Origin: Bacteroidia bacterium
GTDB taxonomy: Bacteria; Bacteroidota; Bacteroidia; Bacteroidales; Paludibacteraceae
Assembly (NCBI GenBank): GCA_021152555.1
Contig: JAGKVE010000049.1
Location: 1-14,244 of the forward strand
Length of the DNA stretch: 14,244 nucleotides
Reading direction: 5' to 3'
Shown: positions 7,466 through 13,393 of the stretch, piece after piece
Layout of the letters: each line of letters opens with the position of its first letter
How positions within the stretch are numbered: the stretch's first letter is position 1
The notes under the pieces: model-generated
The model's input: only the letters and a program-made list of their open reading frames with translations
What the model was told of the DNA's origin: nothing
Databases searched by the model: none
Position numbers and translations under genes: made by a program

Positions 7466-8137
7466 TTAGTCCAAATCATCAAGCATCTTTCGTGCTTCTA
7501 TTTGATAAGGACTATTGCTATTAGCAATTTTATTGAGTAACTTTTTTGCTTTTATTACTTTGCCTCTATGCATTAAACATATTGCTCTCAGCCATTCTAC
7601 TTTCTGGAAATCCGAAGTTTTTATTGTTGGTTGAGTGTAAATTTTATTAATAATTTGTTCTGCTTCTTCCCATTGGTTATTTTGCATTAAAACGATAGCA
7701 ACAGAAAGCATATCCTCACCATTATCAACATCTCTTTCTATGTCATCTATAACAACCCCAGCAATATATTGCGAACTCAAACCCTGCATTTGTTGAGCAA
7801 CGGGAGCCAAAACAAATAGTAACAAAAGCACAGCAGCCATAGCCATTAAGGTGCTACCACCTAACGACCAAATTTTAATTCTTTTAATGCGTTGATGATG
7901 TTCGTCTTTCTCTTTATTAATCTCCGCGATGTCTTTCTTGACCATTTCGCGGAAGCCACGTCTACGTATGGCAAAAATGATTTCCTTTTGCAGTTCCATT
8001 TCGTCTTGAAGTTTGGTTCTATCTTCTAATGACGTTTCGGAGCCTAAAAGTAACCCTTCAAACTCTTTTTTTTCTGCATCTGACATTGTTCCTGCCAAAT
8101 AAGCATCAATTTTATCTGTACGTTCAATGGTATTCAT
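7466..8137 (-). CDS. Membrane anti-sigma factor with C-terminal TPR-like domain
   Basis: The 223-residue protein opens with IDAYLAGTMSDAEKKEFE, the start seen in many Bacteroidota anti-sigma proteins, then a charged helical region (to about 88), one transmembrane span (about 90-112) and a C-terminal helical domain. That domain has TPR-like pairs (MLSVAIVLMQNNQWEEAEQI; WLRAICLMHRGKVIKAKKLL). A sigma-binding cytoplasmic N-terminus and extracytoplasmic C-terminus is the expected topology. No zinc-binding HxxxCxxC motif is present. Its ATG overlaps the sigma stop (ATGA), indicating translational coupling, and it is followed by the TPR-CHAT gene. The anti-sigma call rests on context plus N-terminal pattern; direct proof of sigma binding is not in the sequence. 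Confidence 0.8.
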   Translation of the reverse strand: MNTIERTDKIDAYLAGTMSDAEKKEFEGLLLGSETSLEDRTKLQDEMELQKEIIFAIRRRGFREMVKKDIAEINKEKDEHHQRIKRIKIWSLGGSTLMAMAAVLLLLFVLAPVAQQMQGLSSQYIAGVVIDDIERDVDNGEDMLSVAIVLMQNNQWEEAEQIINKIYTQPTIKTSDFQKVEWLRAICLMHRGKVIKAKKLLNKIANSNSPYQIEARKMLDDLD

Positions 8138-8931
8138 AGTATTACAGTTTTCAAACGGTTTTCAACAATCTTTTTCAATTTGCCCATGCATTTGTTCTTC
8201 TGGGTCTTGGCACTATCAGCGCCGCTATATTCCAGTTCCTTTGCGATGATAGCCCATGACTTCTTCTCCCAATAGAAAAGATTAAGCAGAGGGGCGCAAG
8301 GTCCTTCCATACTATCAACTGCTTCTTTGATGATACTCGCACGGTAATCCGGTTCAGACGCAGAAGAAATAGGCGCGGACTTGGACTTTTGACTTTTCTC
8401 ATAAGCTTCTGTCAAACGGTTCCATTCCTCTATACATTCTTCTTCCGTATGACCATTTCGCACATATTTATCATACGGATTTTCCACCGCATCAATCCAA
8501 TTTGCTTCGTCCCACATCTGTTTTGATGTAACAGGACGCATGAAAGATTGATTGGTAAACTCATCATCCGTATATTCATCATCAGAAGCATCGTCAATAC
8601 TTGCTTCTACATCTGCATATACGATCTTCTTATTACGTGTATGCTCGCGCGCAACCATTACTCCTACACCCATCATATAAGAGAATAGAGAAGTTGTTAG
8701 TTTCTCCTCGGTAAGTCTGTCACTCTGAATATTCTCCCAGACACGAGTTAACGTATCCGAGAAAATCTCATCCAGTGTAACACTAGAAGTAATACCGAAA
8801 CTCTTTTTGATGACCGCGAGAAATTTATCCATATTCTGCCGTATAAATTGGCTTATCAATGAATTGTTATTCTCACGGAAAGCCCGTAAGTATTCAGCAT
8901 CCGTGGGTATGCTTGTCAATCTTTGTATCAT
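8134..8931 (-). CDS. ECF-type RNA polymerase sigma factor with enlarged linker
   Basis: The 265-residue protein has a sigma-2-like N-terminal part (about 15-105; LDEIFSDTLTRVWENI, then a helix ending VAREHTRNKK) and a sigma-4 C-terminal part (about 195-262) with a helix-turn-helix at KSWAIIAKELEYSGADSAK. Typical ECF factors have about 170-200 residues; the excess is an acidic stretch at 106-130 (ADVEASIDDASDDEYTDDEF) and a long polar linker to 195. It would redirect RNA polymerase to the promoters of its regulon, probably including its own. The ATG at 8931 follows a promoter and perfect inverted repeat by only a few bases, so the leader is extremely short; the next internal Met (residue 34) would remove part of region 2 and is rejected. 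Confidence 0.88.
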   Translation of the reverse strand: MIQRLTSIPTDAEYLRAFRENNNSLISQFIRQNMDKFLAVIKKSFGITSSVTLDEIFSDTLTRVWENIQSDRLTEEKLTTSLFSYMMGVGVMVAREHTRNKKIVYADVEASIDDASDDEYTDDEFTNQSFMRPVTSKQMWDEANWIDAVENPYDKYVRNGHTEEECIEEWNRLTEAYEKSQKSKSAPISSASEPDYRASIIKEAVDSMEGPCAPLLNLFYWEKKSWAIIAKELEYSGADSAKTQKNKCMGKLKKIVENRLKTVIL

Positions 8932-8933
8932 AT

Positions 8934-8951
8934 GCAGCCGTTTTCGGCTGC
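8934..8951. promoter_or_regulatory. Perfect inverted repeat at the sigma operon transcription start
   Basis: GCAGCCG, a four-base spacer and CGGCTGC form a perfect seven-pair palindrome immediately downstream of the -7 box and ending two bases before the sigma ATG. It spans the expected start of transcription. It could be an operator or a short 5' stem that hides the start codon region. Confidence 0.6.
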
Positions 8952-8981
8952 AAAGGTAGTTAAAAAATCTGACATAAGCAA
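8951..8981 (-). promoter_or_regulatory. Promoter of the sigma / anti-sigma / TPR-CHAT operon
   Basis: On the minus strand TTG (8981-8979) is followed after exactly 20 bp by TACCTTTG (8958-8951), matching the Bacteroidota housekeeping -33/-7 arrangement (TTTG ... TAnnTTTG). Transcription should begin within a few bases, almost at the sigma ATG. The match suggests basal transcription by the primary sigma factor; control by the ECF factor itself is not evident from the motif. Confidence 0.7.
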
Positions 8982-9172
8982 GAAAAATGTACGGATTGTA
9001 ACGGAATAAGCATAATTATCAGCCATAACTCGGTGAAATAGCACAGAGAGTTATACCGATGGCGTGTAAGTCGGGATAGTATCCCGCATAAGAGACGAAG
9101 TCATCGCGCTCTCCGAAAGAGCGCGCACAGGACACCGGAACGGATAATATCCGCAAAAGACGAAACTTTTCA

Positions 9173-9214
9173 CTCGGTCATCTCTCGGTCATCTCTCGGT
9201 CATCGCTCGGTCGG
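9173..9214. repeat. 11-bp tandem repeat, nearly four copies
   Basis: The unit CTCGGTCATCT begins at 9173, 9184 and 9195 (third copy ends CG instead of CT) and a partial fourth copy, CTCGGTCGG, begins at 9206. The 11-bp period is close to one helical turn, so it may be a protein-binding array, but simple slippage expansion explains it equally well. Confidence 0.85.
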
Positions 9215-9426
9215 AATGGTGGCTCTTTATGGAGGGTGTAGCAGAAGTAAAAACAGCAAACAGAAATGAAGCAATCCGCGCTCACGGAAATCGCGCGCAA
9301 AAGACACCGAACTAAACCACAAAAATTGAATCTGCACCGCAGGTAAACACCTCGCGCATCGAGAGCGCGAGCACAGGACACCGGGAATTGGTTACATCCG
9401 CATTGAGCACGTTACGGGCAGGGCGG

Positions 9427-9469
9427 CATTTTCTTATCCGCCAAACTTGGCGGATGCAAAGAGAAAATG
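9427..9469. repeat. Long imperfect palindrome
   Basis: ATCCGCCA (9436-9443), loop AACT and TGGCGGAT (9448-9455) form a perfect eight-pair stem. It is flanked by a second pair of arms, CATTTTCT (9427-9434) and AGAAAATG (9462-9469). It lies between two copies of the dispersed hairpin repeat. It has no T-run that would make it a standard terminator. Confidence 0.7.
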
Positions 9470-9705
9470 ACGGACGGAACGTGTGAAGAAACGGCACGAA
9501 CGCAGAGAGAGTACCGGCGCAGCGGTAATCTGCCTACACCGCAAGCACCCAAAGAACCAAGCCGCATAGCATGCGGGATAATTGACGAAAGAAGAAACGC
9601 GCTAACGGAGATAGCGCGCACAGGACAACGCAAGCACTAAAGCGGCATACAAAATTTGTATTTGATTTGTCATATATCTGTCATACCTCTGTAATTAAAA
9701 CAACG

Positions 9706-9713
9706 TACCTTTG
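9706..9713 (+). promoter_or_regulatory. -7 box (TACCTTTG) for the Na/Pi cotransporter operon
   Basis: TACCTTTG followed by CAGCAAAATT fits the phylum's -7 element and start region, 26 bp before the 39-residue ORF. I see no good -33 TTTG at the right distance. Confidence 0.6.
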
Positions 9714-9738
9714 CAGCAAAATTAAAAATAAATCATTT

Positions 9739-9858
9739 ATGGACGACAAAAAAGTAAAAAAAATCCTTTTTATCTACAACTTGACACGTGCTTTAGTTGG
9801 TGGTATATTTGTAATTGCCATCATTTATGGACTGCTTAAAGCATATTCTGTTATTTAA
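9739..9858 (+). CDS. Small membrane protein, 39 residues, upstream of the Na/Pi cotransporter
   Basis: The frame is open from 9667, but the ATG at 9739 (MDDKKVKKILFIYNL) is chosen because the earlier ATG lies upstream of the -7 box at 9706. The product has a positively charged start and one membrane span (about 16-34, ALVGGIFVIAIIYGLLKAY), a typical single-pass topology with the N-terminus inside. It ends 11 bp before the cotransporter start and shares its promoter, so it could be a small subunit or regulator of the transporter. No family recognised. Confidence 0.65.
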   Translation: MDDKKVKKILFIYNLTRALVGGIFVIAIIYGLLKAYSVI

Positions 9859-9869
9859 TTCGTATTAGT

Positions 9870-11546
9870 ATGAATACTTTTTTACAAATCTTGAGCTTCA
9901 TCGGCTCACTTGGCCTCTTTCTTTATGGCATGAAAATCATGTCCGAGGGGCTTGAAAAACTGGCAGGTGATCACATGCGTAACATCCTCGGTGCCATGAC
10001 ACGCAACCGTTTTATGGGCGTGTTGACAGGTGTCGGTGTGACCGCACTCATCCAGTCCAGTAGTGCAACCACCGTCATGGTGGTCAGTTTCGTCAATGCC
10101 GGACTGATGACGCTCCGGCAAGCAATCGGTGTAATCATGGGAGCCAATATCGGCACTACCGTCACGGCGTGGATCATCTCGTTGATCGGTTTCAAAGTGA
10201 GCATCTCCGCACTCTCGCTGCCGCTGCTGGCTATCGCATTGCCGCTGTTCTTTGCCGGAAAAGGAAAAACCAAGAACTGGGGAGAGTTTCTCTTCGGTTT
10301 CGCTTTTCTGTTCATGGGCTTGAATCTGCTTTCGAAGGCTGCCGAATCGCTGGATATAGGTATGCACATGGCAGGTTGGCTCAGCCATCTGCCTTGCGAG
10401 CGTTTCTGGACAATCCCGCTTTTCGTACTCATGGGTACTGTGATGACCATGCTGATGCAGTCGTCCTCCGCGTCTATGGCTGTCACGCTGATGCTCTTCG
10501 GTATGGACATACCCGGTTTCGGTTTCGCACAAGCCGTGGCGCTCACGTTGGGTGAGAATATCGGTACTACCATTACCGCCTTTCTTGCATCGCTGACCGC
10601 GAACATACAAGCCAAACGCGCCGCACTCGCGCACCTGTTTTTCAATGTCTTTGGCGTGATTGTCGTCCTCGCGTTCTTCTATCCTACCATCCACGCCGTC
10701 GAATGGCTTGTGACCGATGTGTTTGGGGCGGAATCAAACAATCTGTATCTGGTTTCCGCTTTCCACACTTGCTTCAACGTAATGAACACCCTGCTGCAAA
10801 TCGGCTTTGTGCCACAGATTGAGCGTTTTGTCTGCTGGGTGCTGCCTGTCAAGACCGAACAGGACGAGAAATCCCGTCTGCGTTACCTCTCCGGCGGTCT
10901 GCTATCAACCAGCGAACTGAACCTCATGCAGGCCAAAAAGGAAATAAGCCTCTTTGCCGAGCGTTGCCATCGGATGTTCGAATTTGTCAACACGCTACTT
11001 ACTACGGAGAACAATGAGCAGTTCGTCGGTCTCTACAGTCGTATAGAGAAATACGAAGCCATTACCGACCGCATGGAGATAGAGATTGCCACATATTTGC
11101 GCCGTGTAAGCGAGGGACGGCTGTCCGACAGTTCCAAAGCACAGATTATGAATATGCTGCGCCAAGTGGACGAGTTGGAGTCTATAGGCGACAGTTGTTA
11201 TCATCTGGCGCGGATACTGCGCCGCAAACGGGAGAACTGCACGGAGGCGTTCACGAACGAACAGATGCAGCACATTACGCAAATGATGACGCTCACAGAC
11301 ACCTCGCTCAGCAATATGGAGAACCTATTGGAGCAAGACACTCCTTTTACGGAAGACCAGACAGCCTACAGCCACGACTTGGAGAATGAAATCAATAACT
11401 ACCGCAATGAACTCAAATCGCGCAACCTGCAGGACATTGACGCCGGACGGTATAGTTACCAGTTAGGTGTCTTCTATGTGGATTTTATCTGCGAGTGCGA
11501 GAAACTTGCTGATTATGTCATTAATATCGTAGAAACCAACGAATAG
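9870..11546 (+). CDS. Na+/Pi cotransporter family protein with C-terminal PhoU-like domain
   Basis: The 558-residue protein has the two inverted halves of the NptA/PNaS (Na/Pi-cotransporter II-related) family. The first has QSSSATT (62-68) with GANIGTT (91-97); the second QSSSAS (197-202) with GENIGTT (228-234). These paired motifs form the sodium and phosphate site. About 340-558 is cytoplasmic and helical, PhoU-like (MNMLRQVDELESIGDSCYHL; FICECEKLADYVINIVE). It sits in the inner membrane and couples sodium entry to phosphate uptake or, as shown for some bacterial members, export. Length and motifs are intact. It is co-transcribed with the 39-residue protein; no Pho-box-like element is evident. 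GC content is clearly higher than in the left block. Confidence 0.93.
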   Translation: MNTFLQILSFIGSLGLFLYGMKIMSEGLEKLAGDHMRNILGAMTRNRFMGVLTGVGVTALIQSSSATTVMVVSFVNAGLMTLRQAIGVIMGANIGTTVTAWIISLIGFKVSISALSLPLLAIALPLFFAGKGKTKNWGEFLFGFAFLFMGLNLLSKAAESLDIGMHMAGWLSHLPCERFWTIPLFVLMGTVMTMLMQSSSASMAVTLMLFGMDIPGFGFAQAVALTLGENIGTTITAFLASLTANIQAKRAALAHLFFNVFGVIVVLAFFYPTIHAVEWLVTDVFGAESNNLYLVSAFHTCFNVMNTLLQIGFVPQIERFVCWVLPVKTEQDEKSRLRYLSGGLLSTSELNLMQAKKEISLFAERCHRMFEFVNTLLTTENNEQFVGLYSRIEKYEAITDRMEIEIATYLRRVSEGRLSDSSKAQIMNMLRQVDELESIGDSCYHLARILRRKRENCTEAFTNEQMQHITQMMTLTDTSLSNMENLLEQDTPFTEDQTAYSHDLENEINNYRNELKSRNLQDIDAGRYSYQLGVFYVDFICECEKLADYVINIVETNE

Positions 11547-11558
11547 TTAACAAAAAAC

Positions 11559-11589
11559 TTGTATAATTCCAAAAAATGTAGTAACTTTG
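11559..11589 (+). promoter_or_regulatory. Promoter upstream of the Nudix remnant
   Basis: TTG (11559-11561), a 20-bp spacer and TAACTTTG (11582-11589) match the Bacteroidota promoter arrangement, starting 13 bp after the cotransporter stop. The gene it once served seems to be the decayed Nudix sequence; it might now drive the PepSY-like gene at 11831. Confidence 0.6.
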
Positions 11590-11623
11590 CACTCGTTATG
11601 TACAAAAATTAAAGAATCGCGCG

Positions 11624-11767
11624 TGGCGCGTATTGAAAAGTGAGACGTTGGTGGCAGGGGTTATTGACCCGGACGAGACGCCGTTAGAAGCCGCCAAACG
11701 CGAACTAATAGGTTCATTGCGCAGCGTGAAATGCCACCATTCGGAGTCAATATTTTGCATAAATTAA
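11624..11767 (+). pseudogene. Remnant of a Nudix hydrolase
   Basis: The frame through 11642 reads ETLVAGVIDPDETPLEAAKR followed by ELIGS. This contains the first part of the Nudix box G-x5-E-x7-R-E-U: G in GVIDPDE, Glu, seven residues TPLEAAK, then REL. The motif then breaks: the expected EE-x-G is replaced by unrelated residues and a stop at 11765. No ATG precedes the box in frame. Nudix enzymes of this type hydrolyse nucleoside diphosphate derivatives such as ADP-ribose; here metal-binding Glu residues of the second half are missing, so it is inactive. A promoter 35 bp upstream is still recognisable. Confidence 0.7.
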
Positions 11768-11830
11768 TTTATGGCATGATTTTTGTATTATTTTATTTGA
11801 AAACATTTTTACCTACAAAAACTTACTATC

Positions 11831-12265
11831 ATGAAGAAGAATTTATTTGTAGCGCTGCTGGCGCTGACATGCTCCTTGACAGCTTGTGCTGATGAGCAAG
11901 TGATCACTTATGACCAAGTTCCCGAACCGGCAAAAGCCATTGTGGCTGCCCATTTCGATGCTACGCAGGTTGCGTATGTCATGTTAGACAAAGGGCTGTT
12001 TGACGACGAATACGAAGTTCGCTTCAATGATGGTCGCACCATCGAGTTCAACAAGGCGGGCGAGTTGCTGAAAGTGGATTGCAAACTGACGGCAGTGCCC
12101 TCTGCGCTTATTCCGGAATCCGTTCAAGCCTACGTCAAAGCTCACTTCCCGAACGCTTTCATTACCGAGTGGGGCAAAGATGACCGCGGCTACCAAGCAG
12201 AACTCAATAACGGTCTCGATCTCAAGTTCAACCGCAAATACGAGTTCGTCCGCATTGACGACTAA
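11831..12265 (+). CDS. Exported PepSY-like (beta-lactamase-inhibitor-like) protein
   Basis: The 144-residue protein has a signal sequence (MKKNLFVALLALTCSLTAC); LTAC is a plausible lipobox with Cys19, though cleavage after CADE by signal peptidase I is also possible. The mature part contains two similar halves of about 55 residues: one starts VPEPAKAIVAAHF, then YEVRFNDGRTIEFNKAGELL; the other IPESVQAYVKAHFP, then YQAELNNGLDLKFNRKYEFV. This double PepSY-like fold (the putative beta-lactamase-inhibitor-like family of Bacteroidota) is periplasmic; its biochemical role is unsettled. It stands alone between two gene remnants, with an AT-rich leader but no clean -7 box. Confidence 0.85.
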   Translation: MKKNLFVALLALTCSLTACADEQVITYDQVPEPAKAIVAAHFDATQVAYVMLDKGLFDDEYEVRFNDGRTIEFNKAGELLKVDCKLTAVPSALIPESVQAYVKAHFPNAFITEWGKDDRGYQAELNNGLDLKFNRKYEFVRIDD

Positions 12266-12381
12266 AACTCGGCGTGGCAATCGGCACTGTCGGCACCGAG
12301 TATATCTCCCTTGCCCAGAACTCCGAGCGTGTTGCCGACCACCTCATCAACGTCGCCAAAACCATCCGCCAGTTGCAATGA
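12259..12381 (+). pseudogene. C-terminal remnant of a PhoU-type / Na-Pi cotransporter tail
   Basis: Directly after the PepSY-like gene an open frame with no start codon reads GTVGTEYISLAQNSERVADH, then LINVAKTIRQLQ and TGA. It resembles the tail of the intact cotransporter (YVDFICECEKLADYVINIVE), with the PhoU-typical E-R/K-x-A-D-x-x-x-N-x-A/V pattern. The TGA overlaps the ATG of the HD gene (ATGA at 12378-12381), the usual join of two co-translated genes. So this is the 3' end of a gene that once preceded the HD gene; the rest has been deleted or replaced. Confidence 0.65.
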
Positions 12382-12998
12382 CCCTTCAGGAATACATTGA
12401 GCAGACTATTCTGCCGCAGTATGATGCTTTTGACGGCGGGCACAAACGAGACCATGCCGAGGCAGTCATCGCCGAGAGCCTCCGGTTAGCACGGGCGCAT
12501 AACGCCGACGAACAGATGGCGTATGTCATTGCCGCGTATCATGACCTGGGTTTGCAATTCGACCGGGAGAAACATCATATCTATTCCGGCGAGATTCTTA
12601 TGGCGGACACGACACTCCGGCAATGGTTCACCGAGGAACAGTTGCTCGTCATGCGCGATGCCGTGGAGGACCACCGCGCCAGCGGCAAGAACCCACCGCG
12701 AACTATCTACGGCGCGATTGTAGCCGAAGCGGACCGACAGATCATTCCCGAGACGGTCATTGCACGCACCATGGCGTATTCCGCCAAACTCTACCCCAAC
12801 GGCGACTTCGAGACGCTCTACGCCCGTTCCCGTAAACACATATTGGAGAAATACGCCGAAGGCGGTTACATGCGCCTCTGGCTGAACTCCGAGCGCAATG
12901 TCCGTTCCCTCGAATCCCTCCGCACCATCATCCGCAACGAACCCCTCCTCCGCTCCCTCTGCGAAGAATGGTATGCTTCATTTATTCACAACTTTTGA
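12378..12998 (+). CDS. HD-domain phosphohydrolase
   Basis: The 206-residue protein starts at the ATG at 12378 (MTLQEYIEQTILPQYDAFDG); a longer reading from 12180 runs out of frame through the PepSY gene and is rejected. Metal-ligand candidates of the HD superfamily are His22 and His26 (GGHKRDHAEAVI), His55-Asp56 (AAYHDLGL), His99 (VEDHRASG) and Asp119 (AEADRQI). HD proteins hydrolyse phosphate esters of nucleotides or related compounds; the substrate here is unknown. The start overlaps the stop of the PhoU-tail remnant, so it was once the second gene of an operon. Its present promoter is unclear; transcription probably comes from the PepSY gene region upstream. Confidence 0.88.
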   Translation: MTLQEYIEQTILPQYDAFDGGHKRDHAEAVIAESLRLARAHNADEQMAYVIAAYHDLGLQFDREKHHIYSGEILMADTTLRQWFTEEQLLVMRDAVEDHRASGKNPPRTIYGAIVAEADRQIIPETVIARTMAYSAKLYPNGDFETLYARSRKHILEKYAEGGYMRLWLNSERNVRSLESLRTIIRNEPLLRSLCEEWYASFIHNF

Positions 12999-12999
12999 C

Positions 13000-13071
13000 G
13001 AGACTCCTTGAACCCGTAAGTACTACATACGTACCCTATGTAGGGTAGTATGTGTACGTACTTAGGGTCTC
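13000..13071. repeat. 72-bp imperfect palindrome after the HD gene
   Basis: The core is TACCCT (13032-13037), loop ATGT, AGGGTA (13042-13047). Outside it, ACATAC (13025-13030) pairs with GTATGT (13048-13053) across one bulged G, AAGTAC (13018-13023) with GTACTT (13058-13063), CCC (13013-13015) with GGG (13065-13067), and GAGAC (13000-13004) with GTCTC (13067-13071). It begins two bases after the HD stop. There is no T-run, so a normal intrinsic terminator is unlikely on either strand, although it could act as an mRNA-end stabiliser. Confidence 0.7.
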
Positions 13072-13133
13072 AGGTGTGGAGTCTGTCAATCGGACACAAA
13101 ATGCACTTTTCTGACTTTTTCAGTCACCAATCC

Positions 13134-13164
13134 TTGCGTATGTCAAAAAAAAGCAGTAACTTTG
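13134..13164 (+). promoter_or_regulatory. Promoter of the antitoxin-like / PIN module
   Basis: TTG (13134-13136), a 20-bp spacer and TAACTTTG (13157-13164) fit the Bacteroidota consensus. The antitoxin-like ATG is 88 bp downstream of the -7 box. Confidence 0.7.
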
Positions 13165-13188
13165 CAGCACTTTTTAATCGAGTGCTGC
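13164..13188. promoter_or_regulatory. Inverted repeat at the transcription start, probable operator
   Basis: GCAGCACT (13164-13171) and AGTGCTGC (13181-13188) are perfect eight-base arms separated by nine bases, starting at the last G of the -7 box. Position over the transcription start and upstream of an antitoxin-like gene suits autoregulation by the antitoxin or its complex. Confidence 0.55.
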
Positions 13189-13252
13189 CAAGCACGAGAA
13201 AAATGGCTACATCAGCCGAAAGTTGCAAAGATTTAAAATAACACCAATAACT

Positions 13253-13393
13253 ATGACTAAAAAAAGAAGACAAGAGAATCTTGAATATCTGCTCTCGATT
13301 GAGCAGGAGATGATAAGCCAGGGCAAGCGGCTGTCGCCGGCTTTCTATGCTGCAAAAAGATATGCTGAGACAGCGTTGCATCAGGCTTTATGA
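13253..13393 (+). CDS. Small antitoxin-like protein, 46 residues
   Basis: The frame starts MTKKRRQENLEYLLSIEQEM and ends LSPAFYAAKRYAETALHQAL. It is short, basic at the N-terminus and wholly helical, as in antitoxins paired with PIN toxins. Its stop overlaps the ATG of a PIN-type ORF (ATGA at 13390-13393), the usual arrangement of such pairs, and a promoter with an inverted repeat lies upstream. The role is assigned mainly by context: binding and neutralising the PIN toxin and possibly repressing its own promoter. With the toxin truncated it may be an orphan antitoxin that still protects against a related intact toxin elsewhere. Confidence 0.6.
   Translation: MTKKRRQENLEYLLSIEQEMISQGKRLSPAFYAAKRYAETALHQAL

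Larger units (their letters stand above)
9072..9630. repeat. Repeat-rich intergenic region with a dispersed hairpin family
   Basis: The 8982-9700 stretch holds no gene I can support. It holds four related copies of a hairpin followed by CACAGGACA-like sequence: 9105-9136 (CGCGCTCT / AGAGCGCG, then CACAGGACACC), 9278-9308 (weaker stem, then AAAGACACC), 9351-9382 (CTCGCGC / GCGCGAG, then ACAGGACACC) and 9598-9628 (CGCGCTA / TAGCGCG, then CACAGGACAA). Two copies share an upstream GACGAA. Between them are short palindromes with three-base loops: 9072-9086, 9141-9153 and 9562-9576. The stems differ in sequence while pairing is kept, so structure appears conserved. Likely a REP-like intergenic repeat family. 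Confidence 0.7.

Noticed and set aside
4446..8931. Type III-E CRISPR Craspase locus
   Set aside because: There is a TPR-CHAT protease and a sigma factor, but no gRAMP effector, no Csx30-like protein recognisable by sequence, and no repeat array.
9072..9630. CRISPR array
   Set aside because: Repeats are irregularly spaced, differ in stem sequence and are not separated by uniform spacers; the 11-bp units are contiguous. No cas genes are present.
9178..9633. Three minus-strand ORFs of 61-73 codons in the repeat region
   Set aside because: They are translations of the dispersed hairpin repeats (recurring RAISVSA), with no start signals or domains.
9906..10694. Long minus-strand ORF of 262 codons, and a second of 224 codons, opposite the Na/Pi cotransporter
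   Set aside because: Both are shadows of a clearly coding plus-strand gene with family motifs; their products are low-complexity, rich in His, Arg and Gln, with no recognisable domain.
12180..12377. 66-codon extension upstream of the HD protein
   Set aside because: It runs out of frame through the end of the PepSY-like gene and across the PhoU-tail remnant, giving Ser/Thr/Arg-rich nonsense; the ATG at 12378 starts the recognisable domain.
13050..13241. Plus-strand ORF of 63 codons
   Set aside because: It crosses the palindrome, the promoter and the inverted repeat of the antitoxin module and has no coding character.
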